A stretch of DNA of 53,168 nt, taken from Pseudomonadota bacterium. Its GTDB lineage: Bacteria; Myxococcota_A; Bradymonadia; Bradymonadales; GCA-2716585. Below are positions 25,245 through 34,200 of the stretch, one piece after another (positions within the stretch are counted from its first letter, which is position 1; each line of letters opens with the position of its first letter). The position numbers and the translations under genes were made by a program. The stretch is taken from assembly GCA_005804885.1 (NCBI GenBank), contig SYOX01000106.1:1-53168 (forward strand). The letters run 5' to 3'. The notes beneath the pieces are model-generated. The model saw only the letters and a program-made list of their open reading frames with translations, was not told where the DNA came from and did no database searches.

Positions 25245-26366
25245 ATGATGTTCAACAATCGACGTGTGCTGACTCTGGCCGGGCTTGGGGCGACGTTGTT
25301 CCTGGGGGGTTGTGCGGGCGAGCTGGGCGACGCGGCGTCTGCTGGGGCGCGCGGGGCCGGGGAGGGTCTGCCGCAGGCGGGGCCGACCAGGGCTCGGGCG
25401 CTGCCCATCGTCGGCGGCGAGCTGGAGCGCGACCACCCTGCCGTGGGGGCGCTGACGTGGTTCGGCGAGGCATTTTGCACGGGGACGCTGGTGAGGCCGG
25501 ACGTGGTGGTCACGGCGGCGCACTGCCTGGCCGAGGCCGATGACACGGAGGGCTTCGGCTTCTTCGTGGGGGCGGACGCGCGGCGGCCTTCGACGGGGAC
25601 GACCATCCCGGTGCAAAGCGTCCACATCCACCCGAGCTATGGGAAGGAGGGGGACAACGACATCGGCGTGCTGGTCTTGAGCCGGTCTGCGCCGGTCGAG
25701 CCGGTCGACCTGCTGACCCGACCGATGGGGCAGGAGTGGGTGGGGCGCAGGCCGCTCTTCGTGGGCTATGGGGTCTCCTCGGCGACCTCGGAGAGCACCG
25801 GGATCAAGCGGTCGGTGGAGATCCCCATCGAGGAGCTTGACGACACCCGGTTTCTGTATGCGTCGCCGAGGGCCAACACCTGCTTTGGGGACTCGGGGGG
25901 GCCGGCGCTCTTTGAGCTGCGGGGCCGCTGGACGCTGATCGGGGTGACGTCCTGGGGGGATGAGGACTGCAGAGAGTTCGGGGTCAACGCGCGGGTGGAT
26001 CCCTACCTGGACTTCATCGAGCGCTTCACCGACGGGCCGCTGGCGCCCCCGAACGACGCGACGCCCGACGCGCCGCCTCCCCCTCCGCCGAGCGACGAGG
26101 ACGACGAGTTCGAGGACGAGGACGAGGAGTTCGGCGACGATGACTTCGGCCGGGACTGCGACCCGGAGTATTGGGACAGCGCCTGCGACGAGGAGCTGGA
26201 CGAGATCGTCGACGGCTTCGTGGACATCCTGGATGAGGCCGGGGAGGGCAATGGCGGCGGCGGTTGCTCCGTCTCGGGGGCGAGCGGGCGAGGAGCTGAC
26301 CGAGGGCTGGGGGCGCTGTTGCTGATGGGGCTTGTCGCGGGGGCTGCGCGGCGCCGAAGGCGCTGA
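25245..26366 (+). CDS. Secreted trypsin-like serine protease lipoprotein with MYXO-CTERM-like tail
   Basis: 373 residues from ATG 25245 (a second ATG follows immediately; GGGGGAGG lies just upstream). Lipobox LGGC with Cys23. S1 protease domain about 54-280 starting PIVGGE, with His93 (TAAHC), Asp139 (DNDIGVL) and Ser217 (GDSGGP). A Pro-rich then strongly acidic stretch (EDEDEEFGDDDF) follows. The end is GGGCSVSG, a hydrophobic helix (LGALLLMGLVAGAA) and RRRRR, the three-part MYXO-CTERM sorting pattern. Having both a lipobox and a C-terminal sorting tail is odd; one may be cryptic. It resembles the protease at 11743-13266 in plan but not in its C-terminal modules. A parS site follows directly after the stop. 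Confidence 0.88.
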   Translation: MMFNNRRVLTLAGLGATLFLGGCAGELGDAASAGARGAGEGLPQAGPTRARALPIVGGELERDHPAVGALTWFGEAFCTGTLVRPDVVVTAAHCLAEADDTEGFGFFVGADARRPSTGTTIPVQSVHIHPSYGKEGDNDIGVLVLSRSAPVEPVDLLTRPMGQEWVGRRPLFVGYGVSSATSESTGIKRSVEIPIEELDDTRFLYASPRANTCFGDSGGPALFELRGRWTLIGVTSWGDEDCREFGVNARVDPYLDFIERFTDGPLAPPNDATPDAPPPPPPSDEDDEFEDEDEEFGDDDFGRDCDPEYWDSACDEELDEIVDGFVDILDEAGEGNGGGGCSVSGASGRGADRGLGALLLMGLVAGAARRRRR

Positions 26367-26382
26367 TGTTCCACGTGAAACG
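26367..26382. promoter_or_regulatory. parS: parS-like ParB-binding site 2
   Basis: TGTTCCACGTGAAACG matches TGTTNCACGTGAAACA at all but the last base. It starts immediately after the protease stop codon, in the gap before the macro-domain gene. Confidence 0.82.
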
Positions 26383-26554
26383 ATCATGGGGTGGGGGGCA
26401 GGGGCCGGGGTCGGTGGGTTGTCCGGGCTGGGGCGGGTCGATGGGTGATCGGGGCGGGAGCGCGCTTGTTCTGGCGCTGAGGTGGACTCAATAGGGCGAG
26501 GCGTTATAGTGCCGTGGTTTGCGCGCCTGGGGCGCGAAGCCAGGGAGTAGAGCG

Positions 26555-27118
26555 ATGCCAGAGATCACCATCGGGGCCACCGTCGTGCGGCTCGTCCAGG
26601 GAGACATCACGGGGCAGCGGGTCGACGCGATCGTCAACGCGGCCAACTCCTCGCTGCTGGGCGGCGGGGGGGTCGACGGCGCCAGCCACCGCGCGGGCGG
26701 GCCGGAGATCCTGGCGGAGTGTCGCCAGATCGTGGCGCGCCAGGGGGGCTGCAAGACGGGCCATGCGGTCATCACGACGGCGGGGGCGCTGGCGGCGCAG
26801 AAGGTCATCCATACGGTCGGGCCGGTGTGGACGGGCGGGACGCGGGGCGAGAACGTCGGCCTGGAGTCGGCCTATGAGCGCAGCCTTGGGCTGGCGCGCG
26901 AGCACGGGTTGAGGTCGGTGGCCTTCCCGTCGATCAGCACGGGGGCGTACCGTTTCCCGATCGATCAGGCGGCGCTGATCGCGCTCAACACGGTGGTTCG
27001 CTTCGTGCGCCAGCACGCCGACGCGCTGGACGAGGTGCGCTTCGTGCTCTTCACCGAGGCGGATCTGGCGGTCTACGCGCGGGCGCTGGACGAGGTCCGC
27101 GACACGATGCTCGGGTGA
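26555..27118 (+). CDS. Macro-domain protein, O-acetyl-ADP-ribose deacetylase (YmdB-like)
   Basis: 187 residues from ATG 26555 (CAGGGAG upstream). The whole protein is one macro domain: QGDITGQRVDAIVNAANSSLLGGGGVDGASHRAGG (Asn of VNAAN and the GGGGVDGA ligand loop), then PSISTGAYRFP near the distal phosphate. YmdB-type enzymes remove ADP-ribose or acetyl groups from O-acetyl-ADP-ribose and modified Glu/Asp. The usual AIHRAAG is ASHRAGG here, a mild change. It stands alone and is convergent with the HEXXH gene. Confidence 0.9.
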   Translation: MPEITIGATVVRLVQGDITGQRVDAIVNAANSSLLGGGGVDGASHRAGGPEILAECRQIVARQGGCKTGHAVITTAGALAAQKVIHTVGPVWTGGTRGENVGLESAYERSLGLAREHGLRSVAFPSISTGAYRFPIDQAALIALNTVVRFVRQHADALDEVRFVLFTEADLAVYARALDEVRDTMLG

Positions 27119-27259
27119 GCTCGGCGCCTCGGCAAACTTCTCCTGCGCGCCAGCCCCTTGAGCCGCTCGCCTTGAACAAGGGTGGTCCCTGAGCGGTCCG
27201 TCGATCGCTTGCGCTCGACGAAGATTTCGGCTTGCAGGGGACCGGCGAGGTGTCCTGGG

Positions 27260-28411
27260 TCAATCCGGGATGCAGTGCGTGTCGTCCACGCGGAAGCCCA
27301 GATAGAGCGCCATCTCGTCCAGGTTCTGCGGCTCGTAGAGGTGAGGCCGGATCTCCCGATCCCGGACGCCCTGGTTGCTGTAGCGATCGGAGAACTGAAG
27401 CCAGAAGTGGGCCTTGAGCCAGTTCGTCAGGACCAGCTCCTGGATGCTGTCGTCGCCCTGCAAGCGGCTGTAGACCTCGGGGTGGTGGGTGCGGGCGCGG
27501 CGCAGGTAGAGCTGCATGTACCACAGGAAGGCCAGGGCGCCGTCCCTGGCGCTCCAGCCCAGGGAGGTGATCTGATCGCCGACCGCGGCGGCGGCGGCCA
27601 TGTCGTTGATGTAGCAGTTCTGCTCGTCCATCAGCTCGGAGAAGCCGCGCGCGCCCTGCTCGCCGTTGAAGTAGAGGTCGGAGTAGAGGGAGCTGGATCT
27701 GTCGGGCAGGTCCTGGAGCAGCTCGCTGCGGTAGAAGCCGTCGACCCAGGGCGTGATGATGGTGAGGTCCGCGTGGACGTAATAGGCCATCGTGGTCTCC
27801 CAGTCGGCGTGGCCGTAGTCGTAGACGTGGGTGCCCTCGTGGATGACGGTGCCCAGAGACTCCATCAGGTTCGACCAGGAGCCTGGCTCTCCGAACTGAC
27901 TCAGCAGGGAGGTGTCGCTGCGGATCAGGCTGGCCCCGCCCGGCCAGCGGATGTCGTAGGCCTGGATGGCGGCCTCCTGCCAGTTGGACCCCATCCGGTT
28001 GCGGGCGGGCCCGAGGTCGGCGCCGTCGTTGAAGGGCTCGTCGTAGCAGTAGCGCTCGGGATCGGGCTGCGGCTCGGGGTCGGGATCGGGCTGCGGCGTC
28101 GGATCGGGGTCGGGCTGGGCGTCGGGCTCCGAGTCGGGCTGCGGCGCTGGATCGGGGTTGGGGTTGTCGCGGTCGTTGTCGATGTCCTCTTGACCCATGG
28201 GGCACTGGCAGACGTTGCGCCAGAACCCGCTGTCGTCGCAGAAGACCACCCCGTCGACGCCCCCGGAGCACGGGCAGGGCCCACGCTCTCCGGACACGCA
28301 CTCAGGCGACGCGCCGCCCTGCCCCTCCTCAGGTCCGCCTTGAGCGCAGGCGCCCGCCGTCAACACCAGCGCCAGCGCCCCGAGATACGACATCGACTGC
28401 ATCTTGAACAT
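27260..28411 (-). CDS. Lipoprotein with HEXXH zinc-protease-like motif
   Basis: 383 residues from ATG 28411 (GGAG upstream); the frame is open further upstream without a ribosome site. Signal peptide with Cys22 (TAGAC). A Cys-rich segment (35-70) and a Pro/Asp/Gln repeat linker (84-120) lead to a globular domain. This holds HEGTH (191-195), the HEXXH zinc motif, and an acidic stretch LMDEQNCYIND (about 260-270) that could give the third ligand (Glu263) as in gluzincins. The family is not otherwise recognised, so protease activity is inferred from the motif and secretion signal only. Confidence 0.7.
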   Translation of the reverse strand: MFKMQSMSYLGALALVLTAGACAQGGPEEGQGGASPECVSGERGPCPCSGGVDGVVFCDDSGFWRNVCQCPMGQEDIDNDRDNPNPDPAPQPDSEPDAQPDPDPTPQPDPDPEPQPDPERYCYDEPFNDGADLGPARNRMGSNWQEAAIQAYDIRWPGGASLIRSDTSLLSQFGEPGSWSNLMESLGTVIHEGTHVYDYGHADWETTMAYYVHADLTIITPWVDGFYRSELLQDLPDRSSSLYSDLYFNGEQGARGFSELMDEQNCYINDMAAAAAVGDQITSLGWSARDGALAFLWYMQLYLRRARTHHPEVYSRLQGDDSIQELVLTNWLKAHFWLQFSDRYSNQGVRDREIRPHLYEPQNLDEMALYLGFRVDDTHCIPD

Positions 28412-28600
28412 GATCCAACTCCGACTGGCCCTGAGCTGCGCGCCCAAAAAGCACGGCCTGTGCCAACCCGGAACCCCCGCCCCATCGGGCGATCGTGTCA
28501 GCTCGGGGCGTGGCGGTCGCGCCACATGTGGCGCGGCTGTCTGTCGGCGGCTGCGGCCTCGCGCCGTCCAGCGCGCCAGTGAACCATGCGGCCAACGTGC

Positions 28601-28884
28601 CTATTTTTTATTCATTTCAACAAGATACACATCGCAAGCCGCCAGCAGCCTCCGCGCCTCGGTCGGCGCCCGAGGCGGCGGTGGAGTTCCCCGAGCGCAC
28701 TCTGGCGGAGGCGGTGGCGTTGGAACCAGGCGGGCAGGTCGCGGTGCCGCGAGCCCCTCTCGGCGGGGCCGCTGGCCTCGGCCAGCGCGATGGCGCGGTT
28801 CAGGGCGCAGAGCGGCCAGGGCTCCGTGAGGTCCAGAGCGGCATGGTCGCCCCATGGCATCCACTCGACGTCCACCTCGGTCAA
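28601..28884 (-). pseudogene. Possible remnant of a DUF6596-type (ECF42-like) sigma factor C-terminus
   Basis: On the minus strand from about 28884, CALNRAIALAEASGP resembles the 'VALNRAVAVAEVxGP' motif of ECF sigma factors with the DUF6596 tail. It continues RQSALGELHRRLGR. The similarity then shifts frame near 28670 to PTEARRLLAACDVYLVEMN and a stop at 28601-28603, as expected for 'RRLGRxAEAxxxxxxAxxL'. The DNA-binding regions are missing and no start context is seen. It may be a chance match, since the fragment is short. Confidence 0.35.
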
Positions 28885-28990
28885 TTTCGGACAACTTCAT
28901 CCGCAGGAAGTTATTTTTACCGCTCGGCTCCAGGTTGGGCGCATGATCAGCCGGTGGTCAGGGCAGGGTTGATCAGAGCGAGGTTGGATC

Positions 28991-29629
28991 ATGAGTCGAG
29001 CACACCGCTGGGTGGTCGTCCTTTTCCTGGCGTGTGGCCTGGGTTGCACCTACCAGGAGTCGGTCGAGCCCCCCGAGGACATCACCGCCTTCAACTTCAC
29101 CCGCGCCTTGCCCAAGGTGGAGGCCTACGCCGGGCAAGACGCCAGCCTGGTCAAGATCGAGGCGTACTACGTGCGCTCGGACGGGACCATGGACCTGACG
29201 GCCGATTACCGCCCTCGGCTCAATTACACCTTTGTCCGCAAGCGCGCCGAGGGGTCCGAGGATGGCCCCATCGGCACCGGGCAACGGCAGCGCGCCTATG
29301 AGGTGATCGAGGTCGAGGTCCGCGAGCCGGGGTGGCTCAACATCAACTCGGGCGGGAGGTCGAACAGCACCGAACGCCACAAGGGCATGAACCGCCGGAT
29401 CAGTGAGAGCGGCGAGGACGTCTGGAAGGCCCGCACGCCCCCGCCCAAGTGCGACGTCAAGGAGGTGTGGGCCAAGGCCATCAAGAAGGTCAAGGCCCCC
29501 AAAAACGCTGTCGCCATCATCACCTACGAGCGCGGCGGGTATCAGTTCAGCATCCACGACGTCGACATCAACGTCGTGTTCGACAAGAAGTGCAAGTTGC
29601 TGACGGACGAGGAGGCCAGAGCCCGCTGA
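28991..29629 (+). CDS. Lipoprotein of unknown function
   Basis: 212 residues. The signal peptide ends with a Cys in ACGLGC (about residue 19). The mature part is basic and strand-rich, with KIEAYYVRSDGTMDLTADY and a C-terminal HDVDINVVFDKKC; the sequence suggests a small beta-sandwich. I do not recognise it. It is followed at 188 bases by another short envelope gene in the same direction. Confidence 0.65.
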   Translation: MSRAHRWVVVLFLACGLGCTYQESVEPPEDITAFNFTRALPKVEAYAGQDASLVKIEAYYVRSDGTMDLTADYRPRLNYTFVRKRAEGSEDGPIGTGQRQRAYEVIEVEVREPGWLNINSGGRSNSTERHKGMNRRISESGEDVWKARTPPPKCDVKEVWAKAIKKVKAPKNAVAIITYERGGYQFSIHDVDINVVFDKKCKLLTDEEARAR

Positions 29630-29816
29630 GGCCACCGCTCCAGGCGCCCCAGCGCGCCCTCCGAAGGCCCTTGCGCGCCGCCGATCCCCTCGAAGGGATC
29701 GCGCGCCCTGCTCGGCTGACCTCGGCGCTGGCGCGTCGATCTCGGCGGGGTTGCGCCCCGTCGAGGGAGACCCGACATTTGGCTTTGCCGCGAGAGGTCG
29801 GGACGAGGGGCGGATC

Positions 29817-30323
29817 ATGAGGTCATCAGCACAGGGGAGCGCGGGATCGTCGGGGCAGCAGTCGGCGCGGATGGGCTACGAGCAGGCTCAACGGACGCGA
29901 GCCCGGCTGGCGGCGTCCATCAAGGCCCGCGCGCCTTCGGTGGCGCGCGGCGTCGGCAATGTGCTGCTCGTGGCGGTCTTGTTCGTGGGGTTGATCGCGT
30001 TGGCGGTCGCGTCGGGCTCATCGTCGCGGCAGAGCCAGAGCCAGGCCCAGCTGGAGTCCATCCAGCGCATGATCGACAGCCAGCGTCAGATCCAGCGCGA
30101 CCTCGCCTTTGACCACGAGGCCTTCGAAAAGATGATGGCCTCGTCCAGGCTGCTCATGGCCCAGGACTTCGCGGCCACCCCCGCGCCGACCCTCGCCCCC
30201 CTCGTCGAGGTGACCCCCGCCGCTTGCTGGCTGGCCGAGGGCGAGCCTCTTGACCTTGAGGCCCCTCCAGCGGCCGACCTGTCCGTGGAGCCCGACGAGG
30301 GCCTCCCCGGCGAGCTGCCCTGA
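29817..30323 (+). CDS. Single-pass membrane protein with short coiled coil, unknown function
   Basis: 168 residues from ATG 29817 (GAGGGGCGG upstream). Basic N-terminus (about 1-40), one membrane helix (about 44-66, VGNVLLVAVLFVGLIALAVAS), then a Gln/Ser-rich coiled coil (SRQSQSQAQLESIQRMI) and an acidic Pro-rich tail. Function unknown. Two strong hairpins follow it and probably end its transcript. Confidence 0.6.
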   Translation: MRSSAQGSAGSSGQQSARMGYEQAQRTRARLAASIKARAPSVARGVGNVLLVAVLFVGLIALAVASGSSSRQSQSQAQLESIQRMIDSQRQIQRDLAFDHEAFEKMMASSRLLMAQDFAATPAPTLAPLVEVTPAACWLAEGEPLDLEAPPAADLSVEPDEGLPGELP

Positions 30324-30385
30324 CGATCTCCCGATCCGCCCTCCCCCTCCGATGATCTCAAGCGCGGCGAGCTGCCCCGACCCAA

Positions 30386-30490
30386 CAGGCCGATCCCGGC
30401 GCTGACGGGATCGGCCTGGAGGCCCCCGCGTCGGCCCCGGCGAGGGCTCCGGCCATGATCTCGACCTCGATCCCGTGGGGGTCGAGATCA
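30386..30490 (+). terminator. Two consecutive strong hairpins (probable terminator region)
   Basis: Hairpin 1: arms 30386-30398 and 30406-30418, 13 perfect pairs. Hairpin 2: arms 30456-30466 and 30480-30490, 11 perfect pairs. They start 62 bases after the stop at 30323. Neither has a clear T-tract. Confidence 0.6.
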
Positions 30491-30710
30491 ACCCTCCACA
30501 GAGTTGTCAGCTTTTCCCCAGGCCCACGCAGGGATCGGGTTCACACGGCCAACTGATCAGGCGCCTCCGATCCGATCCGCTGAAAATCGGTTCAACGCCC
30601 AGAGCTTACGGAGGCCGGTGATCCCGGCCTCGACGGGCTTAAACCTCAAGTGCTCCTTTCACTTGGCCAAGCCCTCCGACCAGACCCCGAAAGCCTGGCC
30701 AGGAGAAAGA
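30491..30710. other. Non-coding stretch, nothing recognised
   Basis: This stretch has lower GC than most of the window and contains no convincing gene, tRNA or repeat. It forms the left part of the long gap before the helix-turn-helix/kinase gene. Confidence 0.4.
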
Positions 30711-30722
30711 GACTTAGCAAGC

Positions 30723-30762
30723 CCCAACCTAACTTAGCTAAACTTAGCTAAGTTAGGTTGGG
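30723..30762. repeat. Perfect 17-bp inverted repeat, 6-base loop
   Basis: The arms 30723-30739 and 30746-30762 are exact reverse complements around AAACTT. At the DNA level it is a strong operator candidate; as RNA it forms a hairpin without a T-tract. Confidence 0.85.
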
Positions 30763-30778
30763 CGACGGTTAAGTTCGG

Positions 30779-30813
30779 GTGAAGTCCCATCATAGCGGGC
30801 TCGCTGACTTCAC
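30779..30813 (+). other. Nested hairpin in the leader region
   Basis: GTGAAGTC (30779-30786) pairs with GACTTCAC (30806-30813), enclosing a smaller AGCG/CGCT stem (30794-30805). This is probably an RNA structure, or a further protein-binding palindrome. Confidence 0.4.
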
Positions 30814-31292
30814 TCAACAAGATTGGTCACAGAGGAGTCCACAAGCCCTGTCAGGGGGTTCGCGGGGACTTAGCAAGGGTTCTGGGCCTTGAAAGCGGCG
30901 ATCAAACGGGGGCGCCTCTTGCGCCCGGAGGGGAAGCGTGCATGGGCCCTTCCAGACCGTCAGAGAGGGGCTCGAAGGGGGCTTTTCAAAGTTCTGTCGC
31001 CGGGGGTTCATGTGTGCTAACCTGAGCCTCATCGGCGCAAGATGACGCTGACAAGTTAAGTTAGCCAACTGAGAGACCTTCGAAGAATGGCGGATCCGGG
31101 CAAGGCGAGGCCGAGGGCATCGTGGCCGGTCCAGCGGGCGCGGATGGGTCTGATGGCCCGTCTGGCAGCGGGCGGGAGGCGCGCGGCCTCATCGGGACGG
31201 GCGGCGACGAGGGCCGTGCCCTTCGGGGGTTCTCCAGTGGTCACTTGATCGAGGCGCCCGGCGGGAGAGTCGGGGCTTGAGAGGCGGCAGGG

Positions 31293-34200
31293 ATGGCGAA
31301 GCAGTTCGGGGCAGCGGTCCGCTCAAGGCGCAAGACGCTCAAGTGGACGCAGAAGGCGCTGGCGGCCCAGGTCGGCTGCACTGACGCCTACATCTCGGAG
31401 ATCGAGAACCAGCGCAAGGAGCCCGGCGACGAGCTACGCCTGAAGATCATCGAGGTGCTCGACCTGCGCGACCTGCCCCGCGAGGTGCCCGGGGAGGCCA
31501 AGGTCATCGCGATGACCCCGGCCCAGAGCGCCGCCGAGGGGCGCCCCGCGCTCGCGCTGTCCTTCTCGGCGCTGGGCGAGGCGCAGCCTGACCTGGAGCT
31601 CTACCGGGGGATCGTGGCTGAGGCGCTGATCAACGCCTCGCTCTCGGGCTGGCGACCCGAAGGCGCCTCGTCGAGCGAGCCCTCGCTTGGGGCCGCCTCG
31701 CTGAGCGCGGCGGAGTTGATCGGCGTCGTCGGCGCGGGGCTGGTGGCGCAGGGCTTCTTCAGCCTCCCGGATCAGGGCCCGGGGGAGCAGCGGCGCTGGG
31801 CGCTGCTCAAGCTCCCGCTGCCGGAGGAGGGCTCCAGGGTTCTGAACGCCCCGCTGGAGAAGGCCTTCTATTTAAGGCGCACGCTGCCGGATCTGGCCGG
31901 CTTCGGCCCGCCGCCGACGCTGGAGTACCTGCCGCGGGAGTTCTTCCCCCAGCGCTCGCTGAGCCGCTTCGAGCTGCCCGAGCGCGTCGCCGTGCTCCTC
32001 TTCCCGATCGACGATCAGGGCGACGCCCTGTGGGACAGCCGCCCGGTCGCCCTGGAGGAGACCGCCTTGATGCGGCAGGGGGTGCGCAGCGCCCGCGACA
32101 TGCTCGACTGGTGCACGCTGGCCCATCAGCTGATGAGCCTCGTCCTGGGCCTGCACAACGCCGGCTGGGCGCACCGGGATCTGAGCGCCCACAACATCCT
32201 GGTGCGCCGCGCCGAGGGTTTCTTGCACGACATGCGGCTGATCGACTTCGGCTCGGCCACCCCGTGGGGCCGCCCGTGCCCCCCCTTCGTCGACACCCAC
32301 GAGCTGTGGCACTGGCACCCGGACCGCGCCTCCGCCTGGGGCCAGGAGGGCCAGCGAGGGGCCCGGCGCTGGACCCCGGATCCCAGAGCCGAGGACATCT
32401 ACGCCCTCGGGGCGCTTTTGAGCCACCTGCTCGTCGGCGCCTCCGATCGCCACCCCCAGCAGCCGGACGCCGACGGCCCGGAGCAGCGCTCGTGGCGCGT
32501 CTACCGCGCCCAGCAGATCGGCGACGACCTGCGCTTCCACATCGACGAGGGCCGCAAGCACCCCGAGCGCCTCCCGGGCGCGCTGCGCGGCGACCTCGGC
32601 CGCCTCTACCCCCTGGTCCACGAGCTCATCGAGCGGGCCGGCGATCTCCAGGTCGATCGCCTCTTCGAAATGCTCGACGCCATCGACCGCACCCGCACCA
32701 GCGCCCAGCACCTGCTGGCCTTCGAGGGCGCCCCGCACGGCGCCCTGACCGGCGACGGCCCCATCGAGGCCCTGCTCAACCGCATCGCCGGCCGCGCCTC
32801 TCTGGAGGAGCCCGAGCGCTGGTGCGAGGCCTACACGGACCTCGACCCCGAGCGCATCAAGGCCCGCATCCGCCCCCTGCCCTGGATCGCCCGCGCGCTC
32901 GGCCGCCTCGACACCCCCCTGCCGCCCGAGGCCATGGACGTCGACCAGGCTCTGGCCGACTGCATGGAGCTGGTCCGCCTCGGCTTCGCCCGCTACGCCA
33001 CCGACACCCTGGCCGCGCTCCTGCGCCTCGGCCCCACCGAGGACCCCGACCGCGACATCCGCATGCTCAGGGTCGCCGTCGGCGAGCTGCTGCTGCGCGA
33101 GCCCGACGTCGAGCGCGCCCGCCTCATCCTCGGCCACTTCGACGACAGCGAGGCCCCCGAGCGCACCTTCATCGACCACATCGGCCACCGCCGCTGGTGG
33201 GTCGAGCTGTTCAAGGCCCGGCTCGCCCTCCTTGAGGACAACCCCGACGCGGCACAGCACGCCCTGGAGCGGCTGCCCATCCCCGATCCCGAGCACTTCC
33301 CGCGCGCCTGGATCGCCCACCTCAAGCTCGAGACCCTCTTCGCGCTCCAGACGCGGCAGCCCCTCGGGGACCTGCGCCAGCGCCTCGTCATGGCCCGCCG
33401 CTGGACCCTCTCGATCCCCGAGTCCCTGCTGACCACCGCCCTGCTGGCGCGCTGTGACGCCGCCCAGGGCCAGCTCTCCGACGCCCTGCGCTGGATCAAC
33501 CTCGGCCTCGGCGAGGCCGCCGCGCGCGAGTTCCCCGTCGAGTACGGGGAGCTGCTGGCGCTGAGCGCCTCGCTGGTCCGCGACGCCGCCGAGTCACCCA
33601 GGCGGCGCGCGGCCCTCCAGCGCGAGGGCGCCCGCGTCGAGTCGCTCATGGCGATCTGCGCCGAGCTCTCCGCCCGCGCCGCGAGCCTCTTCGGCGCCCT
33701 CGGCATCCACCGCCGCCTCCAGCGGGCGCTGCTCGTCGCCGGCGACTGCGCGCGCATGGCCGGCGACGCCCGCGCCGCCGTCGAGCACCTCTGCCTGGCC
33801 AGCGCCAACGCCTCCCTCGGCCTGCCCACCGATCCCGACGTCCTCAAGCTCCTGGCCGAGCGCGCCGAGCTGCTCCAGGACGACACCGACGAGGACCCCG
33901 GCGTCCGCGCCGCCCGCGCCCACTACGACCGGCACGGCGACACGGAGCTGGCCCTGTGGGGCGGCGAGCGCCTCGGCTTCGAAGCCCACAACCCCGCCCA
34001 GGCTGGCCTCGGCGCCCTCCTCGGCCGCCTCGTCGACCGCAGCCTCCCCACCCCCCCCGACCTCATCCTCGACGTCGGCTGCGGCGTCGGCGCCGACGCC
34101 CGCGCGCTCGCCCTGCGCTTCCCCGAGGCCCGCGTCGTCGGCATCGACGTCTCGCCCTGGTGCATCCGCGAGGCCCGCAAGCGGCACCCCGTCGCCCCGG

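Larger units (their letters stand above)
30711..31070. promoter_or_regulatory. Array of TTAGC/GCTAA operator-like sites before the HTH-kinase gene
   Basis: GACTTAGCAAG occurs exactly twice (30711-30721 and 30867-30877, 156 bases apart). Between them lies a perfect 17-bp inverted repeat (30723-30739 / 30746-30762) containing two abutting copies of ACTTAGCTAA (30732-30741, 30742-30751). Related half-sites occur at 31014-31022 (GTGCTAACC) and 31055-31068 (GTTAAGTTAGCCAA). Short palindromes of this size suit a dimeric Cro/XRE repressor; the next gene encodes such a domain, so autoregulation is a natural inference. Confidence 0.55.

Noticed and set aside
30504..31244. Small open frames of 60-85 codons in the gap before the fusion gene
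   Set aside because: They have no ribosome sites, the compositions are not protein-like, and they overlap the palindromes.
30324..31292. Replication origin in the AT-richer gap
   Set aside because: No TTATCCACA-type DnaA boxes were seen and no dnaA, dnaN or parAB gene adjoins, despite the nearby parS sites.
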